This document shows, in pieces, positions 37,433 through 49,876 of a stretch of 64,000 nucleotides of DNA; position 1 is the first letter of the stretch; each line of letters opens with the position of its first letter. The translations under genes and the position numbers were made by a program. The notes below the pieces were generated by a model. The model saw only the letters and a list, made by a program, of their open reading frames with translations. It had not been told where the DNA came from and made no database searches. This stretch comes from Leptodontidium sp. MPI-SDFR-AT-0119 (Eukaryota; Ascomycota; Leotiomycetes; Helotiales; Leptodontidiaceae): NCBI GenBank assembly GCA_020726505.1, contig JAHLEZ010000024.1, positions 558,001-622,000 on the forward strand. The letters are read 5' to 3'.

Positions 37433-38395
37433 CTAGAAGCCGAAGTTGCAGATGTTTCACCCAAGAACCCAGATCAACTCAATCCTGGTCTTGCATTCGC
37501 CGCACCACGAGGCTCAATTCAGGATGAGAAAGGCCACCGCGACTCGGAAACAGCCTATTCTGAGACTTCCAATGACGAGGAGCCAACAGATCTTGGAAAG
37601 TACAAGACGCTCATCATCTTCGCTTGCGTCTACATTGCCGGTCTTCTGATTCTCGTCTTGACTTCCCTGTCAGTTGCTCTGGAGAACGGAGTTGGGATGG
37701 GAGGTTTCGTTGCAGCCATTCTCGTCATCGGGATCGGAACTGGTGGGATCAAATCAAACGTCCCCCCTCTCCTTGCAGACCAATACCAGAGAAAGAAAAT
37801 GGCTGTCAAGACAATCGTCAAGACTAGCGAGCTAGTAATCATTGATCCAGCCGTCACTATCCAGCGGATCTATCTCATTTTCTACTGTTGTATCAATATC
37901 GGCGCTCTCTCTTTGCTGGCTACCCCTACATGGAACGTGATAATGGATTCTGGTCAGCACATTTGCTCTGCCTCTGTATGTTTCATTGTTGGATTCAACG
38001 CTCTAGTCCTCGGCCAGAAGACGTACATGGTGAGACCCCCTCAGTGATCTATCGTCACAGATGCATTCAAAGCTATCTGGATCATGTTCAAATATCGAAA
38101 CATGAATGTGCCGAAGCCCTCCTATTAAGAAGAGTTTGGCCGTAAGCACAACACTCCTTAAGATGACCAGTTTATCGATCGAGTCATTTACCCGGTTTCA
38201 GGAAATACGGAATCAAATTTCGTCCGATCAGTCGGATCGCTTTCGGTTTCCCCGTCACATCTATGTCTATGCTGTATGCCGCCGTTCTGCAACATTTCAT
38301 CTATCAAACTGGTCCCTGTTACGGCCATCCACTTGAATGTCCAGCTGTCAAGGATGCTAAAGGCGCTGCGTTTTGTTGTATGAGGTAGTCACTTG
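37433..38395 (+). pseudogene. PTR2-type peptide transporter pseudogene
   Basis: Fragments of a POT/PTR proton-coupled oligopeptide transporter. Order: an acidic N-terminus (SETSNDEEPTD) joined directly to GKYKTLIIF, so the first transmembrane segments are missing. Then GTGGIKSNVPPLLADQY with the family motif, and VIIDPAVTIQRIYLIFY. A frame change falls near 37930 (LLATP to MERDNGFWSAHLLC), then another (FIVGFNALVLGQKTYMV). A stop follows PPQ and another TAA lies at SY*EEFG. A second large deletion joins this to DRVIYP and GFRKYGIKFRPISRIAFGF, ending QHFIYQTGPCYGHPLECPA. With two deletions, at least two frame changes and internal stops it cannot make a transporter. Confidence 0.8.
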
Positions 38396-38966
38396 GAGGA
38401 TGTAAAGGCTTATATTTCCTGGCTTTTATGTGGCAAGGTCTTTCAGTGAGTCAGCGAGAGTATTGACTATTCAATTCAGAAACTCGGTCAGTCAATCAAT
38501 GAATGGCATTATCAGAACCACCGACAGTACTGGATGTTGCTCATGTGGCTTTGAAATGTTTCAACAAGTAATCCAATCAAGCAAGTAAACGATCGGAAAT
38601 TATTTATTGTCCTGTTCCCTACCACTTGGAAGCAGCATTAAAGCAATTTCCCGCTATGAGGCTCATGATCCATGCAAGTTGAGTTAACGACTCTCATCTG
38701 AGAGCAGTCGTCCATCTCAGGCTGTATGAATCACGAAGCTGCAGAGATTAAATCTAGAAATTGAATCAAACTTTCTCTGCCAAGTATTCACACAGCTTTG
38801 AAGTCAACCGCCACTAACTCTGATTCGATGATTACCGCTCTTTCCAAACGCCTTCACATAATCCATTTACACCAACCGCAACTCATAATATCCAAGGAAA
38901 ATTTCCAACCCACATACCTACTCACAACTCAACCAACATACCATCAACTAATCTGAGACAGCAAAA
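38396..38966. other. intergenic region
   Basis: No coding or repeat signal noted. The last 150 bases are CA-rich and presumably form the leader of the small gene at 38967. Confidence 0.4.
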
Positions 38967-39415
38967 ATGAGACCATCCCTTCTCCTCTTCATCTTTGTCC
39001 CCACCCTCCTCATCTCCAGAGCTCCAACACCACGAGCAGCTACCGAATCGACCTCCCTCACAGCAGAATCAGACGGACATATTGTCCGCACCATTCTTTC
39101 TGTCCATAGTTTCATGACAAGAGAGGCAATTACCCCACTAATTCCGAATTCATACTAACTAGCCTTTCTCACCTTCATCCCAACACTTCAACTGACATTT
39201 CCCCTCCCAAACAGTCTGAACCCCTCCTCGAACGAGACGATTGCGGTGCTTCACCCTACCAACAGCCATGCAAAAACGCAGGCGTTTCGGTGCGAGCACC
39301 AGGTCTTGCTGTTGTGGCACTCTTTGCTGCTACTGTCTTTGCGGGACTTCTATTTTACGCTCTGATAGTTGTCTCGGGCCTGATACAAAGTTTACTTTCC
39401 AGTTATCTTACCTGA
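38967..39415 (+). CDS. small secreted or membrane-anchored protein
   Basis: The first exon starts at ATG 38967 with a signal-peptide-like N-terminus (MRPSLLLFIFVPTLLISRA). The second exon is probably 39215-39415 (acceptor CCCAAACAG), reading SEPLLERDDCGASPYQQPC. A hydrophobic segment follows (LAVVALFAATVFAGLLFYALIV), then the stop TGA at 39413-39415. Two donors keep the frame, GTCCGC at 39084 or GTCCAT at 39102, giving about 105-111 residues. Neither is a strong donor, so the exon boundary is uncertain. Without splicing the first frame stops at 39158. No family is recognised. The layout (signal, short Cys-bearing ectodomain, one TM) is common among small fungal surface proteins. Confidence 0.45.
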
Positions 39416-39994
39416 TCTTTGTTCATGCTTTTGGATTTTAATGGGGTTGTCTCTGTTCTTGGTAGCTGTGTTTTGGATGAAAGTGGTAGCTTGGTGCTAT
39501 GTTCTTTCTGGCTTGGTCTCTAGCCAGATATGCTTTGTGGACAGTCAAAAGGACTGTTGAGAATTTTCGACATTTTCGCTAAACACCATCTGTGGGCTGA
39601 TTACCACCAGCTTTGCAAGTCTTAAGTAGGGGTTGAGACATATACAAATTACCATCAAACGTTTTGAATATGCAGTTCATGTACTAATCATTGGATAGAA
39701 AAAATTTGTTTACTCGTAGACCAAAACGTGGGAAAAGGGAACCCATGCACGGACAAGGAGGGGTGATAATAGTCGAGTCACACAAGAGGTTTACACCAGC
39801 ATGCTTGCACGTGCATTTGATTTTCAGTTCAGCAAGGGTATTGAGAAAAGCTCCCGCCGCAGCAAAAAACACATTCAGAGATGATGTATCATTCCCCGCA
39901 TACTCCTTACTTCATTCACCCTCAAATCAAAACCCCTTCCACCCCTAACATTGCTGTGCCAAATCAGACTGTTCGCTTCCTCCTCAGAGAAAGC
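39416..39994. other. intergenic region
   Basis: Between convergent genes; it should hold both 3' ends. No other signal seen. Confidence 0.4.
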
Positions 39995-42421
39995 CTAAAC
40001 AAGTTCCTTATGTCCAGCATCAACACCCGAGCTGACTGCCTCCGGCTTAGTCGAGTCACGATCACTCTCCAGTCCCTCGCCCTGCTCGAAATGGTACAAC
40101 TCCTCACAAGTTGCGTCTTTTCTCCACAGCACATATCGCTTGAACCACCACGGCAACGCCTTTGTAAGCTGATACTTGGCATGTGCTCTCGTCGTAACGC
40201 CAAACACGTAGTCCAGCTCCTCGAGAGTTCTCTGCTTGGTCTCTGGCAGGAACAGGAAGATGAGCACCAGAGCGATGACGTTCATGCCGGCGTAGAACCC
40301 GAATGCACCTTGTACGCCGAAGGCTTTCAGCTGCCGAGGAAACGTGAGAGAGACGACGGTGGCCCAGAAGTTGTTGGTTGCTACAGCCCAGGACATGCCG
40401 ACTTCTCGATGGCTGAGCGGGAATACTTCGGCCGAGTATGTGAATGGGACGGGTCCTTCTCCTGGAGAGTAGAAAGCGTCGTAGACGTAGATGAAGAATG
40501 TTACGAGACCGAGGTGGGCTCGGCTGGATGGAGAGATGTAGTATGACATTCCAGCTGCGAGAAGGGACCAGCACATGTTGGGGAATGTGAAGAGGAGGAG
40601 ACCGCGGCGACCGAATGTGTCGATTGTCCCTGGGATGTGGGTTAGTGGGATTGGGTGGATGGGATGGGTACTAAGGTGAGAAGTGAAAGTGGAGACTTAC
40701 AAATAGCAGGCCAGGCAAAGACGAAATTGACCAAACCGAATCCGAACGAGGCGAGGAGAGCAGTAATGTTGTTCGCACCTGATTGCTCGAAGATGGTGGA
40801 GGAATAGAAGGCGATGATATTGACTATCAAAAAAGTTAGATTTGTTCCTCCAAATGGCTGGGGAGCAACTCACTTCCACACATCTGTTGCGCAATCATGA
40901 CAATGCCGGAAGCCTGAGTAGCTCGACGTAGGCGAGGGATCGTGAATAGTTCGATGAAGCGCGTGAACATGTTTCCATTCTTCGAAAGGCCAGATTCCTC
41001 GAGCAGGGCATCTTCGTAGACAAGCTGGGCGTGGATGAAGTATAAGTCTCTGGCAGCTTGGAGAGGACTGTTGCGGAGTCGAAGGAGGGATTTATAGGCT
41101 TGAGGAATCTTGCGCTTCTTCAAGAGCCAACGAGGGGATTCGGGACAGAAGAAGATACCGAGGACGAGGGGGACTGCTGGGACGAAAGCGGAGGCAAGTT
41201 GGAGACGCCAAGCGATGGAGCCAGTATTGACAAATCTGTAGTTTTCGTCAGCGATATTTCATGGCCAGGGAGAATGATGCCCTCAGAACTACTTGGTATC
41301 TGCAACAACAGAACCCGGGAGATGGGTGGTACATACACCAGATTGGCACAGGTACCCAGGAAGATACCAAATGCAGTCCAGACCTGCCAACTCATCACCA
41401 AACCACCTCGGATGCTTGTCGGTGCGATCTCAGCAGAATAAACCGGAACCGTAACTTCCTTCAATCCCATGCCCAGTCCAAGGAGAACCTGTATGAAATC
41501 AGCGCATGCTCGCGTGACTACCTAGGTAGGGACTACTCACACGACACGCAACCAGTTGTCCCCATTTCTGTGTCAAGCCAGAACCAATTGGAGCCAGAAC
41601 ACTGAAGATAGCAGCGATGAAGATGGTACCGCGACGGCCGAGGAAGTGATTGACGGGGTCCGAGATCCAAGCAGCGCTGTTAACCGTCAGTCGAGAGACA
41701 CGAAAAGGCTCAGCTCGAAGAAAAGACTTACAAGAGACAGATTGCAATATAAGGAGACGAATTGACGAAGCCAACAAGCCAAGAGTTCTTGCTGCAGATT
41801 GCAGCGGTCGCGCAGTACTTTGGATTGTCAGAGATGCCCATCTGGATCGCGAAAGTGAGATTGGCTCCATTCGAACCGGTTTGATCCCAGCCCTGGACAC
41901 AAGCAGCAATAGAGTTGAGGACAATGGTGACATAGAGGATTCTTGGGTGCTTCCACTTGCGGGTAACCTCCTCAGTCAAGACGCGACGGTCCTCGTCGTC
42001 CAGTTCGTGAATGGAATCAATACGACCAGGATTTTGGGCAACCAGAGCTCCCTTGATCAGGTAAGGTGTGATATCGGCGACGTCGAACTCGGCAGCGAAG
42101 TCTTCGACATCTCGAATCAATTGGTCTTTGGGAATGCCAAGGAGGGGGTTCTTGATTCTGTGATCGTATCAGTCAAAGGTGAGGGGGGAAGACAACGGGG
42201 AACAGACTCTCCGGTGGTGTTCTCTGCAATGGCGGCGAGCTTCTCCTTGCGTCGTTCGGCATCGAGGAAGATGGATTGCTTCCGCTTTTCGTTGTGGGGG
42301 ACTTCGACGGGTTCAGAGACTACAGCTGCCTTGGGACTGGAGGGGATGTCAGGTTTGGTCAGATCGAGGGAGCGGGATATACTCACGCAGTGTCAATGTC
42401 TGGCGCACCAGGGTCGGCCAT
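39995..42421 (-). CDS. MFS sugar transporter
   Basis: Plasma-membrane sugar porter of the major facilitator superfamily, 665 residues in eight exons: 42421-42387, 42336-42208, 42157-41732, 41676-41541, 41488-41337, 41235-40874, 40823-40701 and 40629-39995. Introns are 50-101 bp, all GT-AG, and the reading phase is consistent at every junction. Motifs: GWDQTGSNG in TM1, [12 protein letters not shown] (loop 2-3), [16 protein letters not shown] (TM4-5), [10 protein letters not shown] (after TM6), [15 protein letters not shown] (TM7), [20 protein letters not shown] and [15 protein letters not shown] (after TM12). These identify the sugar-porter family and fit no other MFS group. A long hydrophilic N-terminus of about 110 residues and a 60-residue C-tail are present. 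The substrate cannot be read from sequence. The N-terminal extension suggests regulated turnover, by inference. Intact. Confidence 0.92.
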
Positions 42422-45400
42422 GTTTGCGGCGTGGGATTATGGGATTGTGGATTAAAGAGGTTGTGGCTGTGTGCGGTTGACGCAGGAGATATGAGAGGGG
42501 GGAAGGAAAGAGGAAGATCGAAGGAAGAATGTCTCGACTGGGGACTTCGGCTGTGGTTGTTGGTGTTTTCTTCGGCTGGAAACTGGGGTTGAAGCAAGCT
42601 TTATAGTTTGTCTGGTCCTCTCCACGTCTGACATCCGGGGTGAATTTTTCACTCCATGCAGTTCACTTTCATGGGTTGTTGGAGGTGAAAGAATTGAGGG
42701 GTGGAGGGGTAAGGAGTTGAGGGGTGTATTCTGGTGGAGCTGGACGGGTGTTGGGATCCCCAGGATGGTGAGGGTGAGAGTACAGCTACTACTGTACCTA
42801 GTAGGTAGGGAGGAAGCTACCCTTGCAACCATCACCCTCGCATCAGCATCATAGTTACCACCGTTACACCACCATCATTCATTGCCAGCACCACCAATAC
42901 AATACCAGAAGAAGTGGTGCTGCATGTCGAGGGCCGTATGGTGGACCCGCCCACCTTGCACATACATGTATCTGCATGCCGCCAAAACACCAACAAGCAC
43001 ACGACCAATGACAACATCTCACATCTCCTGGACTAACACAGCAGCTCAATCGAAAACCATCGAGTACATCCATCTGTACCATAGAATGCCGATCTGTCTA
43101 TCTTCTTCGTTTCGAGATCTCTTCCGCCATGTTGTAGCTCTTCAACACATTCCCATGGCGTGCACTAGACCTTGGACTTTACCCAGCCACTAGTGATCAA
43201 GCTCACCAAGATTCCTTGTCCGTTTCTTAGTAGAAGCCAATGTTCTAGCTTGTCCCCAGACCAAACCTTGGGTAGGCCAAGAGATACGGCCGACCCTTTA
43301 CAGACCATGAGCTTGTAAAACAATCCAATGACAGGAACAAAGGATATGCAACAAGCCCCCGGATGGGTGACTTTTCCCACTCGGTCCCAAGCCGGAGAAT
43401 GAATCGTATGTTGATTGATTCGGAGCGGCCGAGCTGATTCTTCTGTTGCCGTAGTTGAGTGTTGACTCGAGGTGGTTTGATGTGATGAGATGCGATGTGA
43501 TGGGATGGGATTTGATGTGGACCAAAAGCAGGGAAGGATGCATGTTGTAGCTTCGAGATGCTACCCCGCAACGCCTGCTGGTCATCACGCGCTTGGCGGC
43601 GTTGATAGGCGTAAGATTGTGCCACCACGACCCTGTCTCACTCGTCTCGCCTGTCTCTCTCTTGCATTATCTCTGCGGGTGCGTGTGTCTGGTGAGACCT
43701 CTCAATTGGAGGGACAGCTCACATACATACACAGCACACAATTAGCCTGTAAAGCCTCAGTTCTTGGGACTGCTGCCTCTATGTTCTCTGCTAAAGAGCT
43801 CTGAACAACCATTGGAGAAGAAAAAGCGTCGGCGGTGAGGGCGTATATATTCGGAGAAATTGCTGGTGTATAAATCCTCGGATGCGGTTAGCCCACAATG
43901 CCGAAAGTCAATTCCCGACAGGGTACATTTGTTGCTGCCTTGTGCTGTGGCTTGAAGCCCAAGATAAACGGGAACGCCCCCGGAACGCCATCGATGGGGC
44001 AAAAGGGCAGCGGCTTCGGAGGCGTCTGCGGCTTAAACCCCACAGCTTCTCTGTTGCAGGGTACATTTGTTGTTGCCTGAAGATGTTGAGGGTATTCGAC
44101 CTAGAATCGGAGTTGGAGGGAAGGGATGTCCTGTATTTGACCGAGACAATGTGAAGATTGGGAGGAAAGGATCGACATGATTGGTTCTTTGCGACGGCGC
44201 TTCTCGAGTCTTGCAGCCATAAGCTCGTGTGGAATGGTTTTGTCATCCATCAGGTTGGCAATAGCTTCGAGGACTCGAGGTTGGGAGCAAGCAGACTCGG
44301 CACTCACTCGACGAGGGAGGGTAAGCAAGTTGCCTCTGTTGAAACTTTTACTTTTCCAAGAGTCAGGCGGCCTCTACCGTATCCACCCTTGGGATATTCG
44401 AACTAAGAAAGGATGTTGCTGATGGGGGTTGATGGAGGGTGCGTCTTGCGCCCGTATGGAAGAAGGTGTTGCTCTCTCAGAGCTTGCCTTCGGGACTTGC
44501 GAAAAATACAGAACCCTCGAGAACAGCTGGTACGCCAAACATGGCATATCACCCGAATAGATCCATACCGGTACTCATTGGCGAATCGACTCGAGAACTT
44601 GGCTAACTCTGACCAGATCCAGATGCAGTTTGCCCGAGGAAGCCAACAGACTGGTCCCGAAGCTAAGGTGCCGGGAGACATCCAACAGAGACCCTCCTTC
44701 ACTTTACTTCTTCCCATGGTCGATTCGCCTTGCTGCACATATTTCTGCTATTTCTTAGAAGTACTGACGAACCGGTAATGTAGAACAAGCAGAGAAGAGC
44801 AAGAAAAAGCAGCAGGACGTCGATGAACTTGGACCCAACAACATGTACCATGAGGACTCGGGATGGATCAATATTCGGCGACAAGACAAGAGTTACGTGA
44901 GGGACCAATGAGTGTACCAGACACTTGAGCTGTCCCCTCGGGTCCCGCTGCTCTCATGACTTGCACTGTCAAAGAGAGAGGGTGCTCTTGGTCAGGAGCA
45001 TAGCATCCATCAAAGTCCCGTCTCTCAATTTGACCTGGGAGATACAACAAAGAAGAGAATTCCCTCCAATAGAACCCAACGAACGAACGAAAAGAACTGC
45101 TAGAATAACCCATAGCCACGAACCAATGCATTCATTTATTGCAAGATGCATAGACATCAGATATAGAAACCTCGCTAGACGGAGTTGCAAACAGCAATAT
45201 CGATGTCACTAACTCGGCGGAAGGGAGAGACTCACTTGAGCGTATCTCATCCTATCTCGCACACCAAACCAAAACATAGGGCAAGACGATGGAAATTCAA
45301 CCGATGAATGTCGAACATATAAACAATATACGCAAAACCTTTGATGTTGAAGTTGGCAGTAGCTTTGCGGGGGGGGGTTGCTTGGTATTTGATAGCTCAG

Positions 45401-45658
45401 TCACATGATCTGGTGGGAGCTTGATGGTGCTGCCTAAGAAGCTGCGCGTCTTCCATCTCAGTTTCTCTCGTATCCTCCCCTTTCCAGTCCAACATCCACC
45501 CTTCTACAGGTGCCTAGTTGTTAAACCGCAGTCCAACCAAGGAAAATTTGCAGATCCTCCGCAGACCCAGTCCTTCTATACCACCATTCTACACGTTGAA
45601 TCCGAGTGGTTGAATCAGTGTTCAAGTCCAATGCCCAGGACGGTCAGTCGTCAACACC
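42422..45658. other. long intergenic region
   Basis: 3.2 kb without a convincing gene. Features noted: a short ORF at 43898-44080 containing a repeated 20-mer-like segment (GGGTACATTTGTTG at 43920 and 44060), a G-run near 45369 and GATGTGATG-type repeats near 43480. Presumably divergent promoters of the sugar transporter and the 2EXR gene. Small unlisted ORFs here look random. Confidence 0.4.
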
Positions 45659-46676
45659 ATGGGTATTTCTCCCTCCTCCGCTTCCCACACCTCAGCACAA
45701 GGCTCAATCTCCCTGCCTGATGATCTCATTGGAGAGGGAATGTATTAGTGGAAGGACATCTTGCTAATAGATCAATCTGCCAGCTTCAATTACGTCCAGG
45801 AGCGAGCCCTCACATACCATCGATACACCCACCAGGACCTTCTTCAACTTCCCCGAGCTCCCAATGGAGATCCAGCTCCAGATTTGGCAACATGCAGTTC
45901 CAGAAATAGGATCAGTCTTAGGCGTTATCCGCATCATCCTCGATTTTGACCTGTCGAAACCTCGAGCGATCCTCCCTTCCATCCGAGAATTCAAAGAGTC
46001 GTACCGATCCATAAATTACCCGGGGTATGATCCCGATGAAGACAGCGAGGAAATTTATGACAATGATGACGATAACTGTTCTGGGACGGAAGAGTTCGCG
46101 ATTTGGAGATCTTCAAATACTACAGTGGCTGCGTCTCGCCGTCCGGTCTTTGCTCTTCTGCACACTTGTCGCACGGCGCGTCTAGCTACATTGGAACGAT
46201 ACCGACTGGCTATTGGATCAGGGGTTGAAGGGGAGAATAAACCCTGGTGGGTTCCGAAGGAGGATATGGTGATATTTGCTAGCTCTGGCTATAGAGAGAG
46301 GTTGACCTGGGTACATTGGTTGTTCCGTTCTCGGGATGAGCCTCTCCCTGTATTCGAGTCGCTGGAACACTTGGCCCTCGCAAATGAACGCAATATGGAC
46401 GATTATCTCATACCAGCCACCTTGTATGGGGAATTGCTTCTAAATTTCCCCGCACTCGAGAGCTTCACCCTCCTCCTCGACCCCGTGTTTGTCCTTGATC
46501 GGCAGGCAGGCAGAGTCCTGCTCCACGAACCGGAACAAACGTCAGTGGTAGCCTTTGGAGGGTTCAGACCCGCCGAGATCGAGAAGCGTGTGACTTCGGC
46601 CTTTGAGGAAGAGATACCAGAAGACAGAGAGGTACCACTTGTCGAAGTCTTTGTTGCCGGTTGGAAGAAGGGCTGA
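45659..46676 (+). CDS. 2EXR-domain protein
   Basis: 319 residues in two exons, 45659-45741 and 45800-46676, with a 58-bp intron (GTATTA donor, TTGCTAATAG, CCAG acceptor) that forms an ATG codon across the junction. The 2EXR signature FFNFPELPMEIQLQIWQHA lies near residues 48-66. Later come RRPVFALLHTCRTAR, as expected in the second half of the domain, and a long tail with FPALESFTLLLDPV. An acidic stretch (DPDEDSEEIYDNDDD) separates the two halves. 2EXR proteins are abundant in ascomycetes and have no established biochemical role. The N-terminal F-x-x-F-P-x-L-P-x-E-I-x motif resembles the entry of an F-box. The downstream in-frame ATG would lose part of the motif, so I prefer the spliced start. 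Confidence 0.75.
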
Positions 46677-47049
46677 ACATGAGAGATAAAGATGGACTCG
46701 GAACATAGGCAAGTTGCAATTTTCCGGGGTCTTCACGATAGAGTGCATGATTGAATATAGACCTTCAGCTGGCTTTTGTTTCTGTCCACCGTGCAACGTG
46801 GCAGGTCTACATCATCATCTTTCCTAGCTACAAATATTGGCAGAGTCCGCCAACATCGCCGAACCCAAACCAGAACTCCAATGTTCATCGTTGGTCATTC
46901 AACATTGTTCATGGACTCAATCTAAAAGTCACCGTCAAGCCTGCTTCTTCGACTCGTTTCCTCGTTTATTGAAGGGTTCTCAAGTACTCGATGCTTTCGT
47001 ATCTCTCTATGGCTTCCTCCAGGAAATCGCATGCACCATCCATCCACTT

Positions 47050-48845
47050 CTACTTTTCTGCAGGAGCCTCGTTTGGCATCATATCAGTATGTATGTTGCT
47101 CTTGCCAAGCTCCTTCAACAATCCCGGCGTATCCAAGTGTTTTGGAGCTTCTCTCAATACGGGGGCATGGAAAGCTCTGGCTGTCTCCAGTGGACTCAAC
47201 GTTGTCTTTCTAGCCAATGTCCAGAAGCCATAGAAAGTTGGCAGAATGAAGAGAATGATGGCCAATGTCACGCCAACACTTCCAGCCCAGTACTTCCAAA
47301 GTACACGGTACTCATTGGTACTTATCCAGTCAGGGGTCTGATCAAGTGTTTGGATTGAGATTTGATCTTGGTACGCTTGGTAGATGGAAGCGTAGAACAT
47401 GGTCTCGCGCATCGTGGTCAGCATAAAATCAGTGGGGTTTCCGTAGCCGAAGAATTGCGTGAAGGAAGTGTTGCACCTGTCAGGAGTAGGCACTGCATTG
47501 CCGAACTGATCGGTTTGACCGGCGATGATTCCAGTCGGCAATTGCTGTGCGAACAGGCCGTTGTATTTGAGAGTTGTGCCGTTTGTAGTCGGGTGCATAA
47601 CGATCGATGAGCCGTAGTAGGATTGCAATGCTGATGCAATGCCGCCAAAGACAGTGTTATTCGTCTCGGTGACGACTGGGTAGACCTCAACAATCTCGGA
47701 TGGGTTGTAGTAGCTCAATCTATGGACTGGATCAAGCCATGGTCGCCTGTTGTACCAACTCCATTTTCCATCACCAGTCTCGTTGTATTTGACCCAGACC
47801 GGATACTTGACTTTAGCCATTTGGAGTGTGCAATTTGCGACAGTGTACACGCCAGCGCAATCCGAAGATGACTTTACCAAGCTGTTGAGGCCGATGGTGT
47901 TTGGCGTAGATGAATTCCAGGTTACGTCTACCGAAAATATAGTGGAGTCCACAGTCGAGTTGCTCGAAGTGTCTGTTGGTAGGCTGTATGGGATTGTATA
48001 TGTTGGGCAAACATCCTCCACCTGAAATCCAACTGCTTCCACTGTAGCAGAACAATCGCCTTTGCATGAGTTCATGATATCAAAGGTCTTGTAAAACCCG
48101 TCCATGTTACCCACAATCTCAGGGGTTACAGTTTGCCAGAGAGAATTGTATGTCCCGACGGATCCATCGACATTGAGATCAGCGGAAAACCCAGCGGGGA
48201 GTGAGGTTGCAATGGAGAAGTTCGCTGTCTTGTTGACCTGGTGGTATTTGATACCGGATGTCATGGCGTTTTGAAGTAGGATGCCATTGATTGGCAGGGT
48301 TCCGACAAAGACAGTTGCGAGAGCGATATAGTTGAAAGCCTTCCAGGTCGTGAGAGCTGCTGCGATACTCGAACCTGTAGCCCAAACGTTGTGCAGTTCT
48401 TCGACAGTGGCTTTCCGCCGAGACGCCCTATACCACCAACTGATAGCGACGCCTTGAGACACCGCCGTATGTGCGAGGATGCTGTTGAGAGAGAGGATGA
48501 TGGATAGCCATGCTGCGGGTTTGGGGAGGTAGCCTCCTTCGACCACTTTGTGTCCATTGAAGAAGTATAGTGTCGCCCACGAGAAAAGGCAAGTCAAGCC
48601 CGATCCAACGAGGCCAAGGGCACCGAGCACTGTGTCGGTGAGTTAGTCCTTCAGGTGCTTGGAGGTTTGAGATGAAGCCGGCTCGATATCCTACCTGGAA
48701 ATCGTCGAAGAACTTTGGATGGAATTCCACGTTGCTCTTCATCTTCTAGCCATGGGAAGAAATTGGCTTTCTGGCTTGATGATTCGCTAGGAAGCTCTGT
48801 TGTTGTTGTGGCTGCGGTGATCTTTTCGTTGTCGGGGGAAACCAT
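47050..48845 (-). CDS. uncharacterised multi-pass membrane protein, 576 aa
   Basis: Two exons, 48845-48695 and 48629-47050, with a 65-bp intron (GTAGGA donor, GGACTAACTC branch, CACAG acceptor). Splicing joins VLRRFP to VLGALGLVGSG. Hydrophobic helices lie near residues 52-75, 90-115 and 150-170. A long loop of about 320 residues is rich in N-x-S/T sites and cysteines (CKGDC, CTLQ, CNTS) and probably faces outward. A last helix (SVGVTLAIILFILPTFYGFW) precedes a cytoplasmic tail. The second helix is followed by WWYRASRRKATVEELHNVWATG. A similar YR-x-R-x-x-T-x-x-x-LH-x-x-W stretch occurs in a large unnamed family of fungal membrane proteins, as far as I recall. Function unknown. No lesion is seen. 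The AT-rich transposon block starts about 200 bp upstream of the start codon. Confidence 0.8.
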
Positions 48846-49397
48846 CTTGGAGGGTCTGCCTTGGTTAGGACTGTACCCTTGGAACACGAAGGGCAAGTAC
48901 TCACAGTCTTTGAATTCTCTCAAAGGTGGGTTTCAAGGGAGGTTTCTACAGAGTCAGGTGTGTGTCTGATAGTTTTCTAGTTCATACCTCGTTAGGAGGA
49001 GAAAGTGATATATTCCTTCACCTCCGCTTACACTCAAACTTGTAAAGTATTATTCTTAATCTTACAATTACATATACATAATATAATATACTTATAATTA
49101 TCGTATTTAATATTAATTAAACGTTAATAATACTTGATTAATTAGGAGACCTTAATAAAGCCTTACATAATTGAGAGAGGTTAATTATAAGATACATTTT
49201 TTATTAATAAGAGTAAATTTAAAAAGTAAGCGAATTTCTTTTACGTTAATATCTTATAAAGGCCTTATTTAATTAAGTCGAGCTTTTTCAAGGGTTTAAA
49301 AGAGGTTAGATTTTTTATATATAATTATACGTAATTTTTTAACTTAAAATTAATAAATTAATAATATCAGTTTTTAGTTTAAATTTAAGAAATTTGT
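48846..49397. other. promoter side turning into RIP-degraded DNA
   Basis: Normal composition up to about 49020, then AT-rich sequence almost free of CpA/TpG. No gene or terminal repeat was recognised before 49398. Confidence 0.5.
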
Positions 49398-49876
49398 TGT
49401 TACGACAGGTGTTATGACTGTTACGACCTACGATGCGCCTCGTATTCTAACCGACACAGGCTCGTAGCATCGCTGGCTATGCGATGGCGCTAAGCCTAAT
49501 AGGGAAGACTCGGTGGCGAGCATACAATACGTGGATGTGAATGGCCCCCGACTACGCTAAGCCCTATTAGGAGGGTCCTTCGTGTATTTATACTCGAGCT
49601 CTCCCTTACGGAGAGCTCTCCTTTCCTCCTTGTCTTTTCTTCTCGATTCTGAGCGTAGCTAGAGGCCTAAATACAAAGCTAGAGTCAACTCGCCGTATCA
49701 ACCTCTTGCCAGCCGTAACAATGACAGGTATGCCTCGGCTAGGTCAGGGGTCCGAAACAGGTCCGACTCCCCTCCGACTCCCTATATATATGGCTCCCTC
49801 TTATAGAGTAGCTCTGCAGTTTTGTATTCTAAGTGTTAAGTCAACCTTCTGCGTCTAAGGCTCTTGTGTCGTTACA
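49398..49876 (+). mobile_element. outer solo LTR split by a nested solo LTR
   Basis: TGTTACGACAGG...GTGTCGTTACA, flanked by perfect TTTGT duplications (49393-49397 and 49877-49881). Removing the nested 302-bp LTR and its 5-bp duplication leaves a 172-bp LTR. Contains a TATATATAT box. Confidence 0.8.
49419..49720 (+). mobile_element. solo LTR, family C copy 3 (302 bp)
   Basis: Same LTR as at 13245 and 14398, TGTTACGACC...AGCCGTAACA, with perfect ATGAC duplications (49414-49418 and 49721-49725). It inserted into another solo LTR. Little RIP. Contains a TATTTATACTC box. Confidence 0.92.

Noticed and set aside
42438..45600. several 60-140 codon ORFs on both strands
   Set aside because: Overlapping, without signal, motif or splice support, and with low-complexity translations.
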